Of a DNA stretch of 55,139 nt, positions 24,383 through 35,798 are shown in pieces. Numbering within the stretch: the stretch's first letter is position 1; each line of letters opens with the position of its first letter. The DNA comes from Microbacterium sp. K24 (GTDB lineage Bacteria > Actinomycetota > Actinomycetes > Actinomycetales > Microbacteriaceae). Both the position numbers and the translations under genes were made by a program. The notes under the pieces were generated by a model. The model was not told the origin of the DNA. It made no database searches and was given only the letters and a program-made list of their open reading frames with translations. Location: contig NZ_SSDJ01000066.1 of the NCBI RefSeq assembly GCF_004794465.1, forward strand, positions 1-55,139, in the 5' to 3' direction.

Positions 24383-25033
24383 CTATCGCTCCGAGGAGGC
24401 GTCGGAACCGGCCTCGGCGCGGCCTCGGCGACCGCGCACCGACAGCCAGACGGCGACCCCGACGGCGACCAGGATCCCGACGATCGAGATCACCCAGATC
24501 CAGGCGGTGGAGCCGGACTCCTCGGTCGCGTCGGGCGCCGACGTGATCGTCGCCTCGGGCGTCGCGGACGCCTCTTCGCTGGGTGCCGCACTGGTCGGCG
24601 CCGCGCTGGGCTGCTCGGAGGGAGCGGCCTCGGAGCCGGTCGTCACGGTGAAGTAGTACTCGTCGGACGTCGGGTGCCCGTCGCTCGAGACGACTTTCCA
24701 GATCACGTGGTACTGCCCCGCGGGGGCGGAGGAGACGAGCGGCTGCGTCACCACGGCGCCGTCGACCGTCGCCGGACCGTCGGTCACGGTGTTGCCGTCG
24801 GGATCCGTCACCACCACTTCGGTCGCGCCCTCGCCCTCGATGAGCTTGGCGCTGAAGGTGAGCGTCAGCTCGGCAGGAAGCACCTCGACCTCGCTGTCGG
24901 CCGCCGGCGACGACGAGACGAGCGCGTCGTGGGCGGATGCCGAGAGCGGGGACAGGAGTACGAGGAAGGCCGCGAGAAGTGCAGCGGCGAGGGCGACGGG
25001 CGCGGCGGAGCGGCGCAGGGCTGTGGTCTTCAC
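24383..25033 (-). CDS. CopC-domain copper-binding secreted protein, membrane anchored
   Basis: A 216-residue exported protein. A signal peptide (about 1-34, ending ASA) leaves His35 at the mature N-terminus, which with the DGHPTS motif gives the CopC copper site. The CopC beta barrel spans about 35-130. A Ser/Pro/Thr/Glu-rich linker (135-172) leads to a single C-terminal membrane helix (WIWVISIVGILVAVGVAVWL) and a basic tail. The role would be periplasm-like copper binding or delivery at the cell surface. The start is GTG 25033, six bases after TAGGCT (25040-25045, minus strand), so probably leaderless. It lies just upstream of lpd. Confidence 0.9.
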   Translation of the reverse strand: MKTTALRRSAAPVALAAALLAAFLVLLSPLSASAHDALVSSSPAADSEVEVLPAELTLTFSAKLIEGEGATEVVVTDPDGNTVTDGPATVDGAVVTQPLVSSAPAGQYHVIWKVVSSDGHPTSDEYYFTVTTGSEAAPSEQPSAAPTSAAPSEEASATPEATITSAPDATEESGSTAWIWVISIVGILVAVGVAVWLSVRGRRGRAEAGSDASSER

Positions 25034-25133
25034 AGGTTCAGCCTAGGAATCGCCGGTATGTGACGGCTGAGTGTGAACGCGGCCTCCCGCGAGCCCCTCG
25101 GCATCCGTTAGTCTGGACAACCAGGAGGGCACA

Positions 25134-25619
25134 GTGACTGACAGCGACAGCCGACCGGCCGGAGAAGCCGCGATCCACCGCTCTGGCGAGCAGAGACACG
25201 ACGTGACGCAGACGTTCGGACACGATTCGGACCTGTCGTTCGTGCCGTTCGGCGTGGAGCTCACCGATGTCGAGCAGACCGCGATCGCGGCGCTGCCGAC
25301 GGGATCGGCTCTGCTGCTGGTCCGCTCCGGCGCTCTCGCCGGCGCCCGGTATCTCCTCGACACCGACGTGACGACCGTGGGTCGTCACCCCGAGGCCGAC
25401 ATCTTCTTCGACGACGTGACCGTGTCGCGTCGTCATGCCGAGATCACCCGCACCGGCACGACGTTCGAGATCATCGACCAGCGGTCGCTCAACGGCACCT
25501 ACGTCAACGGCGAGCGCGTCGACCGCAGCACGCTGGTCGACGGTTCCGAGCTGCGCGTCGGCAAGTTCCGTCTGAACTTCTTCGCATCGCCCCACGATCG
25601 CCAGGCGGCGAACGCCTGA
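25134..25619 (+). CDS. garA: FHA domain protein (GarA/OdhI-like)
   Basis: A 161-residue phosphothreonine-binding protein. The FHA domain (about residues 60-150) is clear: TTVGRHPEADIFFDD and VSRRHAEITRTG, then RSLNGTYVNGERV. The N-terminal tail holds a TQTF motif at 25-28, near where GarA and OdhI carry the ETTS threonines phosphorylated by PknB/PknG-type kinases, which control 2-oxoglutarate dehydrogenase and glutamate dehydrogenase. The motif differs from ETTS, so the regulatory Thr is inferred. The GTG at 25134 follows an AGGAGGG ribosome site. A garA followed by MerR genes recalls Rv1827, Rv1828 and Rv1830 of M. tuberculosis. Its stop overlaps the next ATG. Confidence 0.85.
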   Translation: MTDSDSRPAGEAAIHRSGEQRHDVTQTFGHDSDLSFVPFGVELTDVEQTAIAALPTGSALLLVRSGALAGARYLLDTDVTTVGRHPEADIFFDDVTVSRRHAEITRTGTTFEIIDQRSLNGTYVNGERVDRSTLVDGSELRVGKFRLNFFASPHDRQAANA

Positions 25620-26296
25620 TGGCGGCCACTCCCGCCCGCGAACGCTCAGCGTCCGCGGGCCTGCTGAGTATCGGTCAGGTGCTCGCGCGTCTCACTCCGG
25701 AGTTCCCCGACCTGACCTCCAGCAAGCTGCGATTCCTCGAGGTGCAGGGCATCGTCAGTCCCTCGCGAACCGAGTCCGGCTACCGCAAGTTCTCGGCGGC
25801 CGACATCGAACGGCTCCGTCTCGGCCTCACCCTGCAGAGGGATCACTACCTTCCGCTGAGCGTCATCCGCGAGCAGCTCGACGACGCGGCGGGGGAGACA
25901 TCGCTCGCGCCGCCTCCGTCGATCACGCCGACCCCGCGCCGCTACCGGCGCGCCGAGCTCCTCGCGGCCGCCGGAGCAGGACCCCAGCTGCTGAACGACG
26001 CCATCAGCACCGGCGTCATCACCGCGCAGGAGAACTACCCCGAGGCGACGGTCACGCTGCTGCGCGGCCTCGTCGCGCTGGACCGTCACGGCATCGAGCC
26101 GCGACACCTGCGCTCGCTGCGCCAGGGAGCCGAGCGCGAGGTCGCGCTCATCGAATCGGCGATGTCGTCGCTGCTGCGTCGGACCGATGCCGCGTCGCGC
26201 GCGAAGGCGAGCGAACTGGCACCCGAGCTGGCGTCGAAGATCGACGAAGTGCGCACGCTCTTCGTCAAGGACGCGCTGTCGCGGGCGCTTTCGTAA
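25619..26296 (+). CDS. ftsR: MerR-family regulator FtsR (Rv1828-like)
   Basis: A 225-residue regulator. The winged helix-turn-helix is at about 15-85 (LLSIGQVLARLTPEFPDLTS, then KLRFLEVQGIV and SGYRKFSAADIERLRLGLTLQ). The C-terminal half is a helical bundle. FtsR of corynebacteria and its M. tuberculosis counterpart Rv1828 bind promoters such as that of ftsZ. The start overlaps the FHA gene stop as TGATG. The position right after garA is the conserved context and supports the name. Confidence 0.82.
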   Translation: MAATPARERSASAGLLSIGQVLARLTPEFPDLTSSKLRFLEVQGIVSPSRTESGYRKFSAADIERLRLGLTLQRDHYLPLSVIREQLDDAAGETSLAPPPSITPTPRRYRRAELLAAAGAGPQLLNDAISTGVITAQENYPEATVTLLRGLVALDRHGIEPRHLRSLRQGAEREVALIESAMSSLLRRTDAASRAKASELAPELASKIDEVRTLFVKDALSRALS

Positions 26297-26395
26297 CGAA
26301 CTGATTGCGACACACCTTCGGTGTCCCACGGATGTCATTGCCGGTGCCCGGGCACTGCTCTACCGTGGAGATAACCGTTCCAGGGAGGATTTCAG

Positions 26396-26941
26396 ATGAA
26401 TGCGGATGAGCTCACAGGCGACCCGCGGTTCGTACCCGAACTCCTCTTCACGGACGGTCTCCCGGCCATGGATGACGAGGTCGGCTACCGCGGCGCAGTC
26501 GCCGCTCGTGCCGCCGGCATCACCTATCGCCAGCTGGACTACTGGGCACGCACCGAGCTGGTCGAGCCGACCGTCCGCGGCGCGAGCGGCTCCGGTTCGC
26601 AGCGGCTCTACGGCTTCCGCGACATCCTGGTCCTGAAGCTCGTCAAGAGCCTGCTCGACACCGGCATCTCGCTGCAGCAGATCCGCACGGCGGTCGAAGA
26701 GCTGCGTCGCGCCGGCATCCGTGATCTGGCCGGCACCACGCTGATGAGCGACGGCGCCTCCGTGTACCTGTGCACGTCGAACGATGAGGTCATCGACCTC
26801 GTCAGCCGCGGCCAGGGCGTGTTCGGCATCGCCGTCGGCAAGGTGCTCCGCGAGGTGGAGTCGACGCTCGTCGCGTTCGACCCGACCGCGCCGGACCCCG
26901 TCGACGAGCTCTCGGCGCGCCGCTCGAAGCGCTCCGCCTGA
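26396..26941 (+). CDS. MerR-family regulator (Rv1830/ResR-like)
   Basis: A 181-residue regulator with a MerR helix-turn-helix at about residues 30-100 (YRGAVAARAAGITYRQLDYW, then QRLYGFRDILVLKLVKSLLD and GISLQQIRTAVEELR). The short C-terminal part contains TTLMSDGASVYLCTSNDEVI, conserved in actinobacterial members. In M. tuberculosis the matching protein Rv1830 (ResR) sits in the same neighbourhood and affects growth and drug resilience. The intervening Rv1829-like nuclease gene is absent here. A CAGGGAGGA site lies before the ATG and a -10-like TACCGT about 30 bases upstream, so it can be transcribed separately from ftsR. Confidence 0.82.
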   Translation: MNADELTGDPRFVPELLFTDGLPAMDDEVGYRGAVAARAAGITYRQLDYWARTELVEPTVRGASGSGSQRLYGFRDILVLKLVKSLLDTGISLQQIRTAVEELRRAGIRDLAGTTLMSDGASVYLCTSNDEVIDLVSRGQGVFGIAVGKVLREVESTLVAFDPTAPDPVDELSARRSKRSA

Positions 26942-26957
26942 TCCTTCGCATCTCACG

Positions 26958-26993
26958 AGAAACGGCCACCCTCCGGAGAGGGTGGCCGTTTCT
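26958..26993. terminator. Bidirectional terminator between merR and parA
   Basis: A perfect 16-base-pair stem (26958-26973 with 26978-26993) closes on a CGGA loop and ends in TTTCT. Flanking TCTCAC and GTGAGA extend the symmetry. It separates two convergent genes. Confidence 0.9.
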
Positions 26994-27006
26994 GTGAGAC
27001 GGAGCG

Positions 27007-27819
27007 TCAGACCGTCTCGGGAAGCGCGATGCGCCCGGTGCGGATGATCCGGTCGAGCAGCTGATCGAAGTCGGCGGCGAGCTCCTGCGCGGAGTCTCCC
27101 GGCCAGATGTGCAGCGGCTTCGCGGCGCCCTGCGCCTGCTGCAGCGAGGTCCGCTCCGGGAGCTGCGGCGCGAGCACGAGAGGCCCGAACATGTCGCGGA
27201 GCTCCTTGATGCGGAACTGGTGCTCGATGGACTGCGGACGCACGCGGTTCACGACGATGCCGAGCGGCTGCAGACGAGGGGAGAGACCGCGGCGGATCTC
27301 CTCGATCGCACGCAGGGCGCGGTCGGCCGCGGCGACGGAGAAGAGTCCCGGCTCGGTGACGACCATGACGCGGTCGCTCGCGGCCCAGGCTGTGCGGGTG
27401 AGGGCGTTCAGCGAGGGCGCGCAGTCGATGAGCACGAGGTCGTAGTCCGCCTCGACGGCCGCGAGGGCCTCTTCGAGCTTCCACACGTCGCGCACGCTCG
27501 GGTGCGGACCGTCGAAGTTGATGGCGGACGGGCTCCCGATGAGCACATCGATCGTGCCGGGATGCACCTTCGCCCAGCCGCTGGAGGTGATCGCCTGACG
27601 GACGACCTTCTCCTTCGGGTTCGCCAGGACATCGGCGATGTTGAGTCGTCCGGCCACCTGGATGTCCATCCCGGTGGAGACGTCGGACTGCGGGTCGAGG
27701 TCGACGACGAGAGTCCGGACTCCCCGAGCGAAAGCCGCTGAGGCCAGCCCGAGTGTCACGGTCGTCTTGCCGACGCCCCCCTTGAGAGAGCTGACGCTGA
27801 GTACGTGCACGGAGACCAC
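27007..27819 (-). CDS. ParA/MinD-family ATPase
   Basis: A 270-residue P-loop ATPase with the deviant Walker [10 protein letters not shown] (about residues 12-20), VVDLDPQSDVSTGMD as the A' motif, and YDLVLIDCAPSL as Walker B. It is a soluble ParA-like positioning ATPase. There is no ParB partner or parS site in view, so a chromosome partition role is not supported, and an orphan ParA seems more likely. Two GTG starts are possible: 27819 after GGGGAAGG, or 27810, which lies seven bases after TAACGT (27818-27823) and would be leaderless. It is divergent from pyruvate carboxylase. Confidence 0.88.
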   Translation of the reverse strand: MVSVHVLSVSSLKGGVGKTTVTLGLASAAFARGVRTLVVDLDPQSDVSTGMDIQVAGRLNIADVLANPKEKVVRQAITSSGWAKVHPGTIDVLIGSPSAINFDGPHPSVRDVWKLEEALAAVEADYDLVLIDCAPSLNALTRTAWAASDRVMVVTEPGLFSVAAADRALRAIEEIRRGLSPRLQPLGIVVNRVRPQSIEHQFRIKELRDMFGPLVLAPQLPERTSLQQAQGAAKPLHIWPGDSAQELAADFDQLLDRIIRTGRIALPETV

Positions 27820-27902
27820 GTTACCTTCCCCTAGGCTGAGGGGACACTCAGCCCCGCCCCTGCACGCCGAAAACGCCGTGCATCGAGCTCTCAGAGGTGT
27901 GC

Positions 27903-30900
27903 ATGTTCCAGAAGATCCTTGTGGCCAACCGCGGCGAGATCGCGATCCGGGCCTTCCGAGCGGCGTACGAGGTGGGGGCGCGCACGGTCGCGGTGTTCCC
28001 GCATGAGGACCGCGGATCCGTCCATCGGCTCAAGGCGGACGAGGCCTACGAGATCGGCGAACGCGGTCACCCCGTCCGCGCCTACCTGAACGTCGACGAG
28101 ATCATCCGCGTCGCGCTCGAAGCGGGTGCGGATGCGATCTACCCCGGCTACGGCTTCCTCTCGGAGAATCCGGAGCTCGCGGAGAAGGCGGCGGCGAACG
28201 GCATCGTCTTCATCGGTCCGCCGGCGAACGTGCTGGAGATGGCAGGGAACAAGGTCGAGGCGAAGCGCCACGCGATCGAGGCCGGAGTGCCCGTGCTGCG
28301 GTCGACCGAGGCATCGGACGACGTCGACGAACTGGTCGCCCAGGCGGACGACATCGGCTTCCCGCTGTTCGCGAAGGCCGTGGCCGGCGGCGGCGGCCGC
28401 GGCATGCGGCGCGTCGAGACCCCCGGCGACCTCGCGCCGGCGCTGGCCGAGGCGATGCGCGAGGCCGCGAGCGCCTTCGGAGACGCGCGGATGTTCCTCG
28501 AGCAGGCGGTCGTGCGCCCCCGGCACATCGAGGTGCAGATCCTCGCCGACAAGACCGGCGAGACCGTGCACCTCTTCGAACGCGACTGCTCGGTGCAGCG
28601 GCGACACCAGAAGGTGGTGGAGATCGCTCCGGCGCCGAACCTCGACGACGGCATCCGTACCGCCCTGCACGGCTACGCGGTGGCCTTCGCCCGTTCGATC
28701 GGCTACGAGAACGCCGGAACCGTGGAGTTCCTGCTCGAGACCGCGGGGGAGCGCACGGGTGAGGTCGTCTTCATCGAGATGAACCCGCGCATCCAGGTCG
28801 AGCACACCGTGACCGAGGAGGTCACCGACGTCGACCTCGTGCAGAGCCAGATGCGGATCGCGGCCGGCCAGACGCTCGCCGAGCTGGGACTCCAGCAGCA
28901 GAACCTGCACCTGCGCGGAGCGGCGCTGCAGTGCCGCATCACCACGGAGGACCCGACACAGGGCTTCCGCCCCGACACGGGCAAGATCACGACCTACCGC
29001 TCTCCCGGCGGCGCCGGCATCCGTCTCGACGGCGGCACCGTGCATCAGGGTGCGCAGATCAGCCCCCACTTCGATTCCATGCTCGCGAAGCTGACGTGCC
29101 GTGGCCGGGACTTCCCCGCGGCGGTCGCCCGCGCCCGGCGTGCCCTGGCCGAGTTCCGCATCCGCGGCGTCTCGACGAACATCCCGTTCCTGCAGGCGCT
29201 GCTCGACGACGACGCGTTCATCGCCGGAGACGTCAGCACCTCCTTCATCGACGAGCGTCCCGAGCTGCTGCGCGGTCGTGCCTCGAAGGACCGCGGAACG
29301 AGACTGCTGAACTGGCTTGTCGACGTCACCGTCAACAAGCCCAACGGTGCGCACCCCGGTGTCGTCGACCCCGTCACGAAGCTCCCGGCCGTCGACCTCT
29401 CGTCCGAGCCGGTCGCGGGCTCGCGTCAGCGTCTGCTCGAACTCGGGCCGGAGGGCTTCGCCCGGAGCCTGCGCGAGCAGACGGCGCTGGCGATCACCGA
29501 CACCACCTTCCGCGACGCCCACCAGTCGCTGCTCGCGACCCGGGTCCGCACCAAGGACCTCGTCGCCGCGGCTCCGTACCTCGCGCGCCTCACACCCGGA
29601 CTGCTCTCGGTCGAGGCCTGGGGTGGAGCGACCTACGACGTCGCGCTGCGGTTCCTCGGCGAAGACCCGTGGGAGCGCCTGGACAAGCTGCGCGCCGCGC
29701 TGCCGAACGTGGCGATCCAGATGCTGCTGCGCGGGCGGAACACGGTCGGCTACACGCCGTACCCGACGGCGGTCACCGAGGCCTTCGTCTCCGAGGCGGC
29801 CGCGAGCGGCGTCGACATCTTCCGGATCTTCGACGCCCTGAACGACGTCGAGCAGATGCGCCCGGCGATCGAGGCCGTGCGCAAGACCGGGACCGCGGTC
29901 GCCGAGGTCGCCCTCTGCTACACCGGCGACCTCCTCGACCCGGCCGAGAACCTCTACACGCTCGACTACTACCTGGGGCTCGCCGACCAGATCGTCGACG
30001 CGGGTGCCCACATCATCGCGATCAAGGACATGGCGGGTCTTCTCCGTCCCGCCGCCGCGGCGAAGCTGGTCGCGGCGCTGCGCGAGCGGTTCGACCTCCC
30101 CGTCCACCTGCACACGCATGACACGCCCGGCGGCCAGCTCGCGACGCTGCTCGCCGCCAGTGCGGTCGGTGTGGATGCCGTGGATGCCGCGTCGGCGCCG
30201 CTGTCGGGCACCACGAGCCAGCCGTCGCTGTCGTCGCTCGTCGCCGCGCTCGCGCATACCGACCGCGACAGCGGCATCGACCTCGCCGCGGTGTCCGACC
30301 TCGAGCCGTACTGGGAGGCGGTGCGCCGGCAGTACGCGCCGTTCGAGTCCGGGCTTCCCGGGCCCACGGGACGCGTGTACCACCACGAGATCCCGGGCGG
30401 GCAGCTGTCGAACCTCCGCCAGCAGGCGAAGGCGCTCGGCCTCGCGAACGACTTCGAGCTCATCGAGGACATGTACGCCGCCGCCGACCGCATCCTCGGC
30501 CGTGTGCCGAAGGTGACGCCGTCGTCGAAGGTCGTCGGCGACCTCGCTCTGCATCTGGCCGCGGTGAAGGCCGATCCCGCGGACTTCGAGGCCAATCCGG
30601 AGAAGTACGACGTGCCGGACTCGGTCGTCGGATTCATGGCAGGCGAACTCGGCGACCTTCCCGGGGGATGGCCGGAGCCGTTCCGCACGAAGGTGCTCGC
30701 CGGGCGCTCGGTGCGCCTCGGTCTCACCGAGATCTCGGCGGAGGACGAGGCCGCCCTCGCAGGAACCAGCGCGGAGCGCCGCGCGCGTCTCAACGCGCTG
30801 CTGTTCCCCGCGCCGACCAAGGAGTACCTCGAGCGGCGCGAGCTGTTCGGCGACCTCTCGGTGCTCGACACCAGCGACTACCTCTTCGGGCTCGTGCAGG

Positions 30901-31310
30901 GTCAGGAGCACCGCATCGAGATCGATCGCGGCGTGCAGCTCTTCATCGGTCTCGAGGCCATCGGCGACGCGGATGACAAGGGCATGCGCACCGTGATGAC
31001 GACCCTCAACGGGCAGCTCCGTCCGGTCTTCGTGCGAGACAGATCGGTCGCGGTGGATGCGCATCAGGTCGAGAAGGCCGACACCTCCGTTCCCGGTCAG
31101 GTCGCCGCGCCGTTCTCCGGTGTCGTGACGCTGAAGGCCGAGGTCGGAGCCGCCGTGCGAGCGGGAGAACCGATCGCATCGATCGAGGCGATGAAGATGG
31201 AAGCCGCCATCACGGCTCCCGTCGACGGCGTGATCGAGCGTCATGCGATCGGCGAGACGCAGCAGGTGGATGCCGGGGATCTTTTGGTCGTGATCCGTCC
31301 CGCACACTAA
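27903..31310 (+). CDS. pyc: Pyruvate carboxylase
   Basis: An 1135-residue single-chain biotin enzyme that converts pyruvate, bicarbonate and ATP to oxaloacetate. The biotin carboxylase domain occupies about 1-450 ([46 protein letters not shown]). The carboxyltransferase barrel starts near 530 ([34 protein letters not shown]). The C-terminal biotinyl domain has the biotin Lys at about 1098 in EAMKMEA. All domains are intact and the length is normal. AGAGG precedes ATG 27903 by six bases, so it is preferred over the GTG at 27897. This is the anaplerotic entry to the TCA cycle. Confidence 0.97.
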   Translation: MFQKILVANRGEIAIRAFRAAYEVGARTVAVFPHEDRGSVHRLKADEAYEIGERGHPVRAYLNVDEIIRVALEAGADAIYPGYGFLSENPELAEKAAANGIVFIGPPANVLEMAGNKVEAKRHAIEAGVPVLRSTEASDDVDELVAQADDIGFPLFAKAVAGGGGRGMRRVETPGDLAPALAEAMREAASAFGDARMFLEQAVVRPRHIEVQILADKTGETVHLFERDCSVQRRHQKVVEIAPAPNLDDGIRTALHGYAVAFARSIGYENAGTVEFLLETAGERTGEVVFIEMNPRIQVEHTVTEEVTDVDLVQSQMRIAAGQTLAELGLQQQNLHLRGAALQCRITTEDPTQGFRPDTGKITTYRSPGGAGIRLDGGTVHQGAQISPHFDSMLAKLTCRGRDFPAAVARARRALAEFRIRGVSTNIPFLQALLDDDAFIAGDVSTSFIDERPELLRGRASKDRGTRLLNWLVDVTVNKPNGAHPGVVDPVTKLPAVDLSSEPVAGSRQRLLELGPEGFARSLREQTALAITDTTFRDAHQSLLATRVRTKDLVAAAPYLARLTPGLLSVEAWGGATYDVALRFLGEDPWERLDKLRAALPNVAIQMLLRGRNTVGYTPYPTAVTEAFVSEAAASGVDIFRIFDALNDVEQMRPAIEAVRKTGTAVAEVALCYTGDLLDPAENLYTLDYYLGLADQIVDAGAHIIAIKDMAGLLRPAAAAKLVAALRERFDLPVHLHTHDTPGGQLATLLAASAVGVDAVDAASAPLSGTTSQPSLSSLVAALAHTDRDSGIDLAAVSDLEPYWEAVRRQYAPFESGLPGPTGRVYHHEIPGGQLSNLRQQAKALGLANDFELIEDMYAAADRILGRVPKVTPSSKVVGDLALHLAAVKADPADFEANPEKYDVPDSVVGFMAGELGDLPGGWPEPFRTKVLAGRSVRLGLTEISAEDEAALAGTSAERRARLNALLFPAPTKEYLERRELFGDLSVLDTSDYLFGLVQGQEHRIEIDRGVQLFIGLEAIGDADDKGMRTVMTTLNGQLRPVFVRDRSVAVDAHQVEKADTSVPGQVAAPFSGVVTLKAEVGAAVRAGEPIASIEAMKMEAAITAPVDGVIERHAIGETQQVDAGDLLVVIRPAH

Positions 31311-31375
31311 TCTTGTGCGGGCGAGGGCCGCGCACGTGTGCGCACCCGAGGCTCGCGCAGGCTTGGAGTGACATC

Positions 31376-33219
<1,844 letters not shown>

Positions 33220-33220
<1 letters not shown>

Positions 33221-33711
33221 TGACGGTTCGCGAGATCCGCATCTTCGGCGACCCCGTCCTCCGCACCGTGTGCGCCCCGATCGAGCACATCGACGACGGC
33301 GTGCGCGCGCTGGTGGCCGACCTCGTCGAGACCGTGGAGCTTCCGGGTCGCGCCGGCGTGGCCGCCCCGCAGATCGGCGTGGCGGTGCGTGCCTTCAGCT
33401 ACAACATCGACGGCGACATCGGGTATGTGCTCAACCCCGTGCTCACCGAGGTCAGGGGCGAGCCCGTGCCGACCGGCGAGGGCTGCCTGTCGGTGCCCGG
33501 TCTCTGGCACGACGCCCAGCGTCATCCGTGGGCGCGCGTGGAGGGGATCGATCTCGACGGGAACCCCGTGGTGCTCGAAGGAGAGGGGCTTCTCGCGCAG
33601 GCCCTCCAGCATGAGACGGACCATCTCGACGGGAAGCTGTTCCTCTCGCGTCTCGATCCGGACACGCGCAAGCAGGCGATGCGCGAGGTGCGGGAGAGCG
33701 ACTGGTTCTGA
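33220..33711 (+). CDS. def: Peptide deformylase
   Basis: A 163-residue metalloenzyme that removes the N-formyl group from nascent proteins. All three motifs are present: GVAAPQIG (46-53), EGCLS (87-91) with metal ligand Cys89, and QHETDH (130-135) with the two metal His and the catalytic Glu. The length is normal. The ATG at 33220 overlaps the stop of the upstream ATPase (TGATG), an unexpected operon partner. A terminator follows. Confidence 0.96.
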
Positions 33712-33746
33712 CGCTCCCGTGATCGCCGAGCGGCCCCTTTCTCGAG

Positions 33747-33784
33747 GAACGGCCCCCTTGCGCAGGTGCGCGAGGGGGCCGTTC
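33747..33784. terminator. Bidirectional terminator after def
   Basis: An eleven-base-pair stem, GAACGGCCCCC (33747-33757) with GGGGGCCGTTC (33774-33784), with further CGC/GCG pairing in the loop, lies between the convergent def and acyl-CoA synthetase genes. Confidence 0.8.
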
Positions 33785-33813
33785 GCATCGAAGGGGCTGA
33801 TTCGACCGCCGGG

Positions 33814-35646
33814 TCAACCGCCGATCGCGACGTTCGTCGTGGAGACGGGCTCGTCGTAGATCGCGGAGACCTCGTCGGCGAAGTCGTTCATGATGACGTT
33901 GCGCTTGATGGAGAGCTTCGGCGTCAGGTGGCCGGACGCCTCCGTCCACTCCGAGTCGAGGATCGTGAACTTGCGGATCGACTCGGCGCGCGACACCCGG
34001 GAGTTGGCGCCGTCGACCGCTCGCTGCACCTCGGCGCGCACGGCCTCGTTGCGCGAAGCGTCCTGCAGCGTCATCTTCGCGTCGAGACCGTTGTTCGCCA
34101 GCCAGGTCGGGAGCATCTCGGGGTCGAGGGTGACCAGGGCGGAGATGAACGGGCGCTGATCACCGACCACGACGACCTGGCCGATGATCGGGTTCGCTCG
34201 GATCGGGTCCTCGAGTGCGGCCGGTGCGACGTTCTTGCCTCCCGCCGTGACGATGATCTCCTTCTTGCGGCCGGTGATCGTGAGGAAGCCCTCGGAGTCG
34301 AAGCTGCCGATGTCGCCGGTGCGGAACCAGCCGCCGTCGCTGAAGGCCTCGGCCGTGGCCTCCGGGTTGTTCCAGTACTCCTTGAACACGTTGACGCCGC
34401 GGACCTCGATCTCGCCGTCTTCTCCGAGACGCACACCGACACCGGGGAGTGCGGGGCCGACGGTGCCGATCTTGGACTTGTCCGCCAGGTTCACCGTGGC
34501 GGGCGCGGTCGTCTCGGTGAGGCCGTAGCCCTCGAGGATCACCACGCCAAGGCTGTGGAAGAAGTGTCCGAGGCGCGGGCCCAGGGGAGCGGAGCCCGAC
34601 ACGGCGTAGACGACGTTGCCGCCCATCGCCTCACGGAGCTTGCTGTAGACGAGCTTGTTGAAGAGGGCGAACTTGAGCTTCATCCCGAACGGGATCTTCT
34701 TGCCCTCTTCGAGCAGCTTCGAGTGCTCGATGGCCACGTCCGCGGCGGCACGGAAGATCTTGCCCTTCCCGCCGGCCTCGGCCTTCTGCTCGGCGGAGTT
34801 GTAGACCTTCTCGAACACGCGGGGGACCGCGAGGAGGAAGGTCGGCTTGAACGAGCCGAGCGCAGGCAGCAGTTGGCGCGTGTCGGGCTGGTGACCCGTG
34901 CGCACTCCCGCGTGGATGTCGAGGATCGAGATGAACCGCGCGAACACGTGCGCCGTCGTGATGAACAGGAGCGTCGATGCGCCGGGCGTCTGCACGACCG
35001 CATCGAGCGCCTTCGCGGAGTTGCGGGTGAGCTCGACGAAGTTGCTGTGCGTGAGGACGCAGCCCTTGGGGCGCCCCGTGGAGCCGGAGGTGTAGATGAG
35101 CGTCGCGATGTCGGAGCCGACGGCCAGGTTGCGGCGACGCTCGATCTCGTCATCGGTGACCGAGGCGCCCTGTGCGGTGAGCGCGTCGATCGCGCCGAGG
35201 TGCAGCTGCCAGACCTCGCGGATCAGCGGCAGGTCGCCGCGCACCTCGTCGACGCGAGAGAAGTGCTCCGGCGATTCGACGACGAGGGCGATCGCGCCGG
35301 AGTCCTCGAGGATCCACTGGATCTGCGACGGGGAGCTGGTCTCGTAGATCGGCACCATCACGGCGCCGGCGTAGAACAGCGCGAAGTCGACGAGCGTCCA
35401 TTCGTACGTCGTGCGGGCGAGGAAGCCGACCTTCTCACCGGGCTGGATGCCGGCGGCCGCGAAGCCCTTGGCGAGGGCGATCACGGCCGTCTGGAAGTCG
35501 GCGGCGGAGATGTCGCGCCAGCCGTCGCCCTCCGGCACGGAGAACAGCGGACGGTCGGGGGTGGCCTTGACGCGCTGGAACAAGAGGTCCGAGACGTTGG
35601 CCTCGGGGTCGGCGGGGACGATCGCGGGGACTTCGAACTGGACCAC
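33814..35646 (-). CDS. Long-chain fatty acid-CoA ligase (FadD15-like)
   Basis: A 610-residue adenylate-forming enzyme that activates long-chain fatty acids with ATP and CoA. Visible motifs are the P-loop IYTSGSTGRPKG (about 187-198), EGYGLTETT, GWFRTGDIG, and GRKKEIIVTAGGKNVAP near the C-terminal domain. The length fits the FadD15/AMP-binding group. The start is GTG 35646 after GAAGGAG. It stands divergent to the acyltransferase gene. In M. tuberculosis fadD15 lies in the same region as an acyltransferase, aroG and pknL, and this order is matched here. Confidence 0.93.
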   Translation of the reverse strand: MVQFEVPAIVPADPEANVSDLLFQRVKATPDRPLFSVPEGDGWRDISAADFQTAVIALAKGFAAAGIQPGEKVGFLARTTYEWTLVDFALFYAGAVMVPIYETSSPSQIQWILEDSGAIALVVESPEHFSRVDEVRGDLPLIREVWQLHLGAIDALTAQGASVTDDEIERRRNLAVGSDIATLIYTSGSTGRPKGCVLTHSNFVELTRNSAKALDAVVQTPGASTLLFITTAHVFARFISILDIHAGVRTGHQPDTRQLLPALGSFKPTFLLAVPRVFEKVYNSAEQKAEAGGKGKIFRAAADVAIEHSKLLEEGKKIPFGMKLKFALFNKLVYSKLREAMGGNVVYAVSGSAPLGPRLGHFFHSLGVVILEGYGLTETTAPATVNLADKSKIGTVGPALPGVGVRLGEDGEIEVRGVNVFKEYWNNPEATAEAFSDGGWFRTGDIGSFDSEGFLTITGRKKEIIVTAGGKNVAPAALEDPIRANPIIGQVVVVGDQRPFISALVTLDPEMLPTWLANNGLDAKMTLQDASRNEAVRAEVQRAVDGANSRVSRAESIRKFTILDSEWTEASGHLTPKLSIKRNVIMNDFADEVSAIYDEPVSTTNVAIGG

Positions 35647-35798
35647 GGCAGCTCCTTCGGTACCGGTCGGACAGGTGTGTGGTCTTGAGTCTAGGGCATG
35701 ACACTGAATCGCACTCTGGCTGGAACTGAGTCGCTATCCCGAGGGAGGAACGAGGAACACCCGAGCGGATGCCGGGCGCGGCGCTAGACTTCACCTCG

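Noticed and set aside
27007..27819. ParA gene as part of a chromosome or plasmid partition locus
   Set aside because: No ParB gene and no parS-like TGTTTCACGTGAAACA site is visible nearby.
27861..27882. Hairpin TGCACG/CGTGCA before pyruvate carboxylase as a riboswitch
   Set aside because: Only six base pairs and no conserved riboswitch core. It is more likely chance or a weak structure in the leader.
27891..31307. Leftward open frame of 1138 codons opposite pyruvate carboxylase
   Set aside because: A shadow of the third-position GC bias of pyc. The composition is Arg/His/Asp-rich and low in hydrophobic residues.
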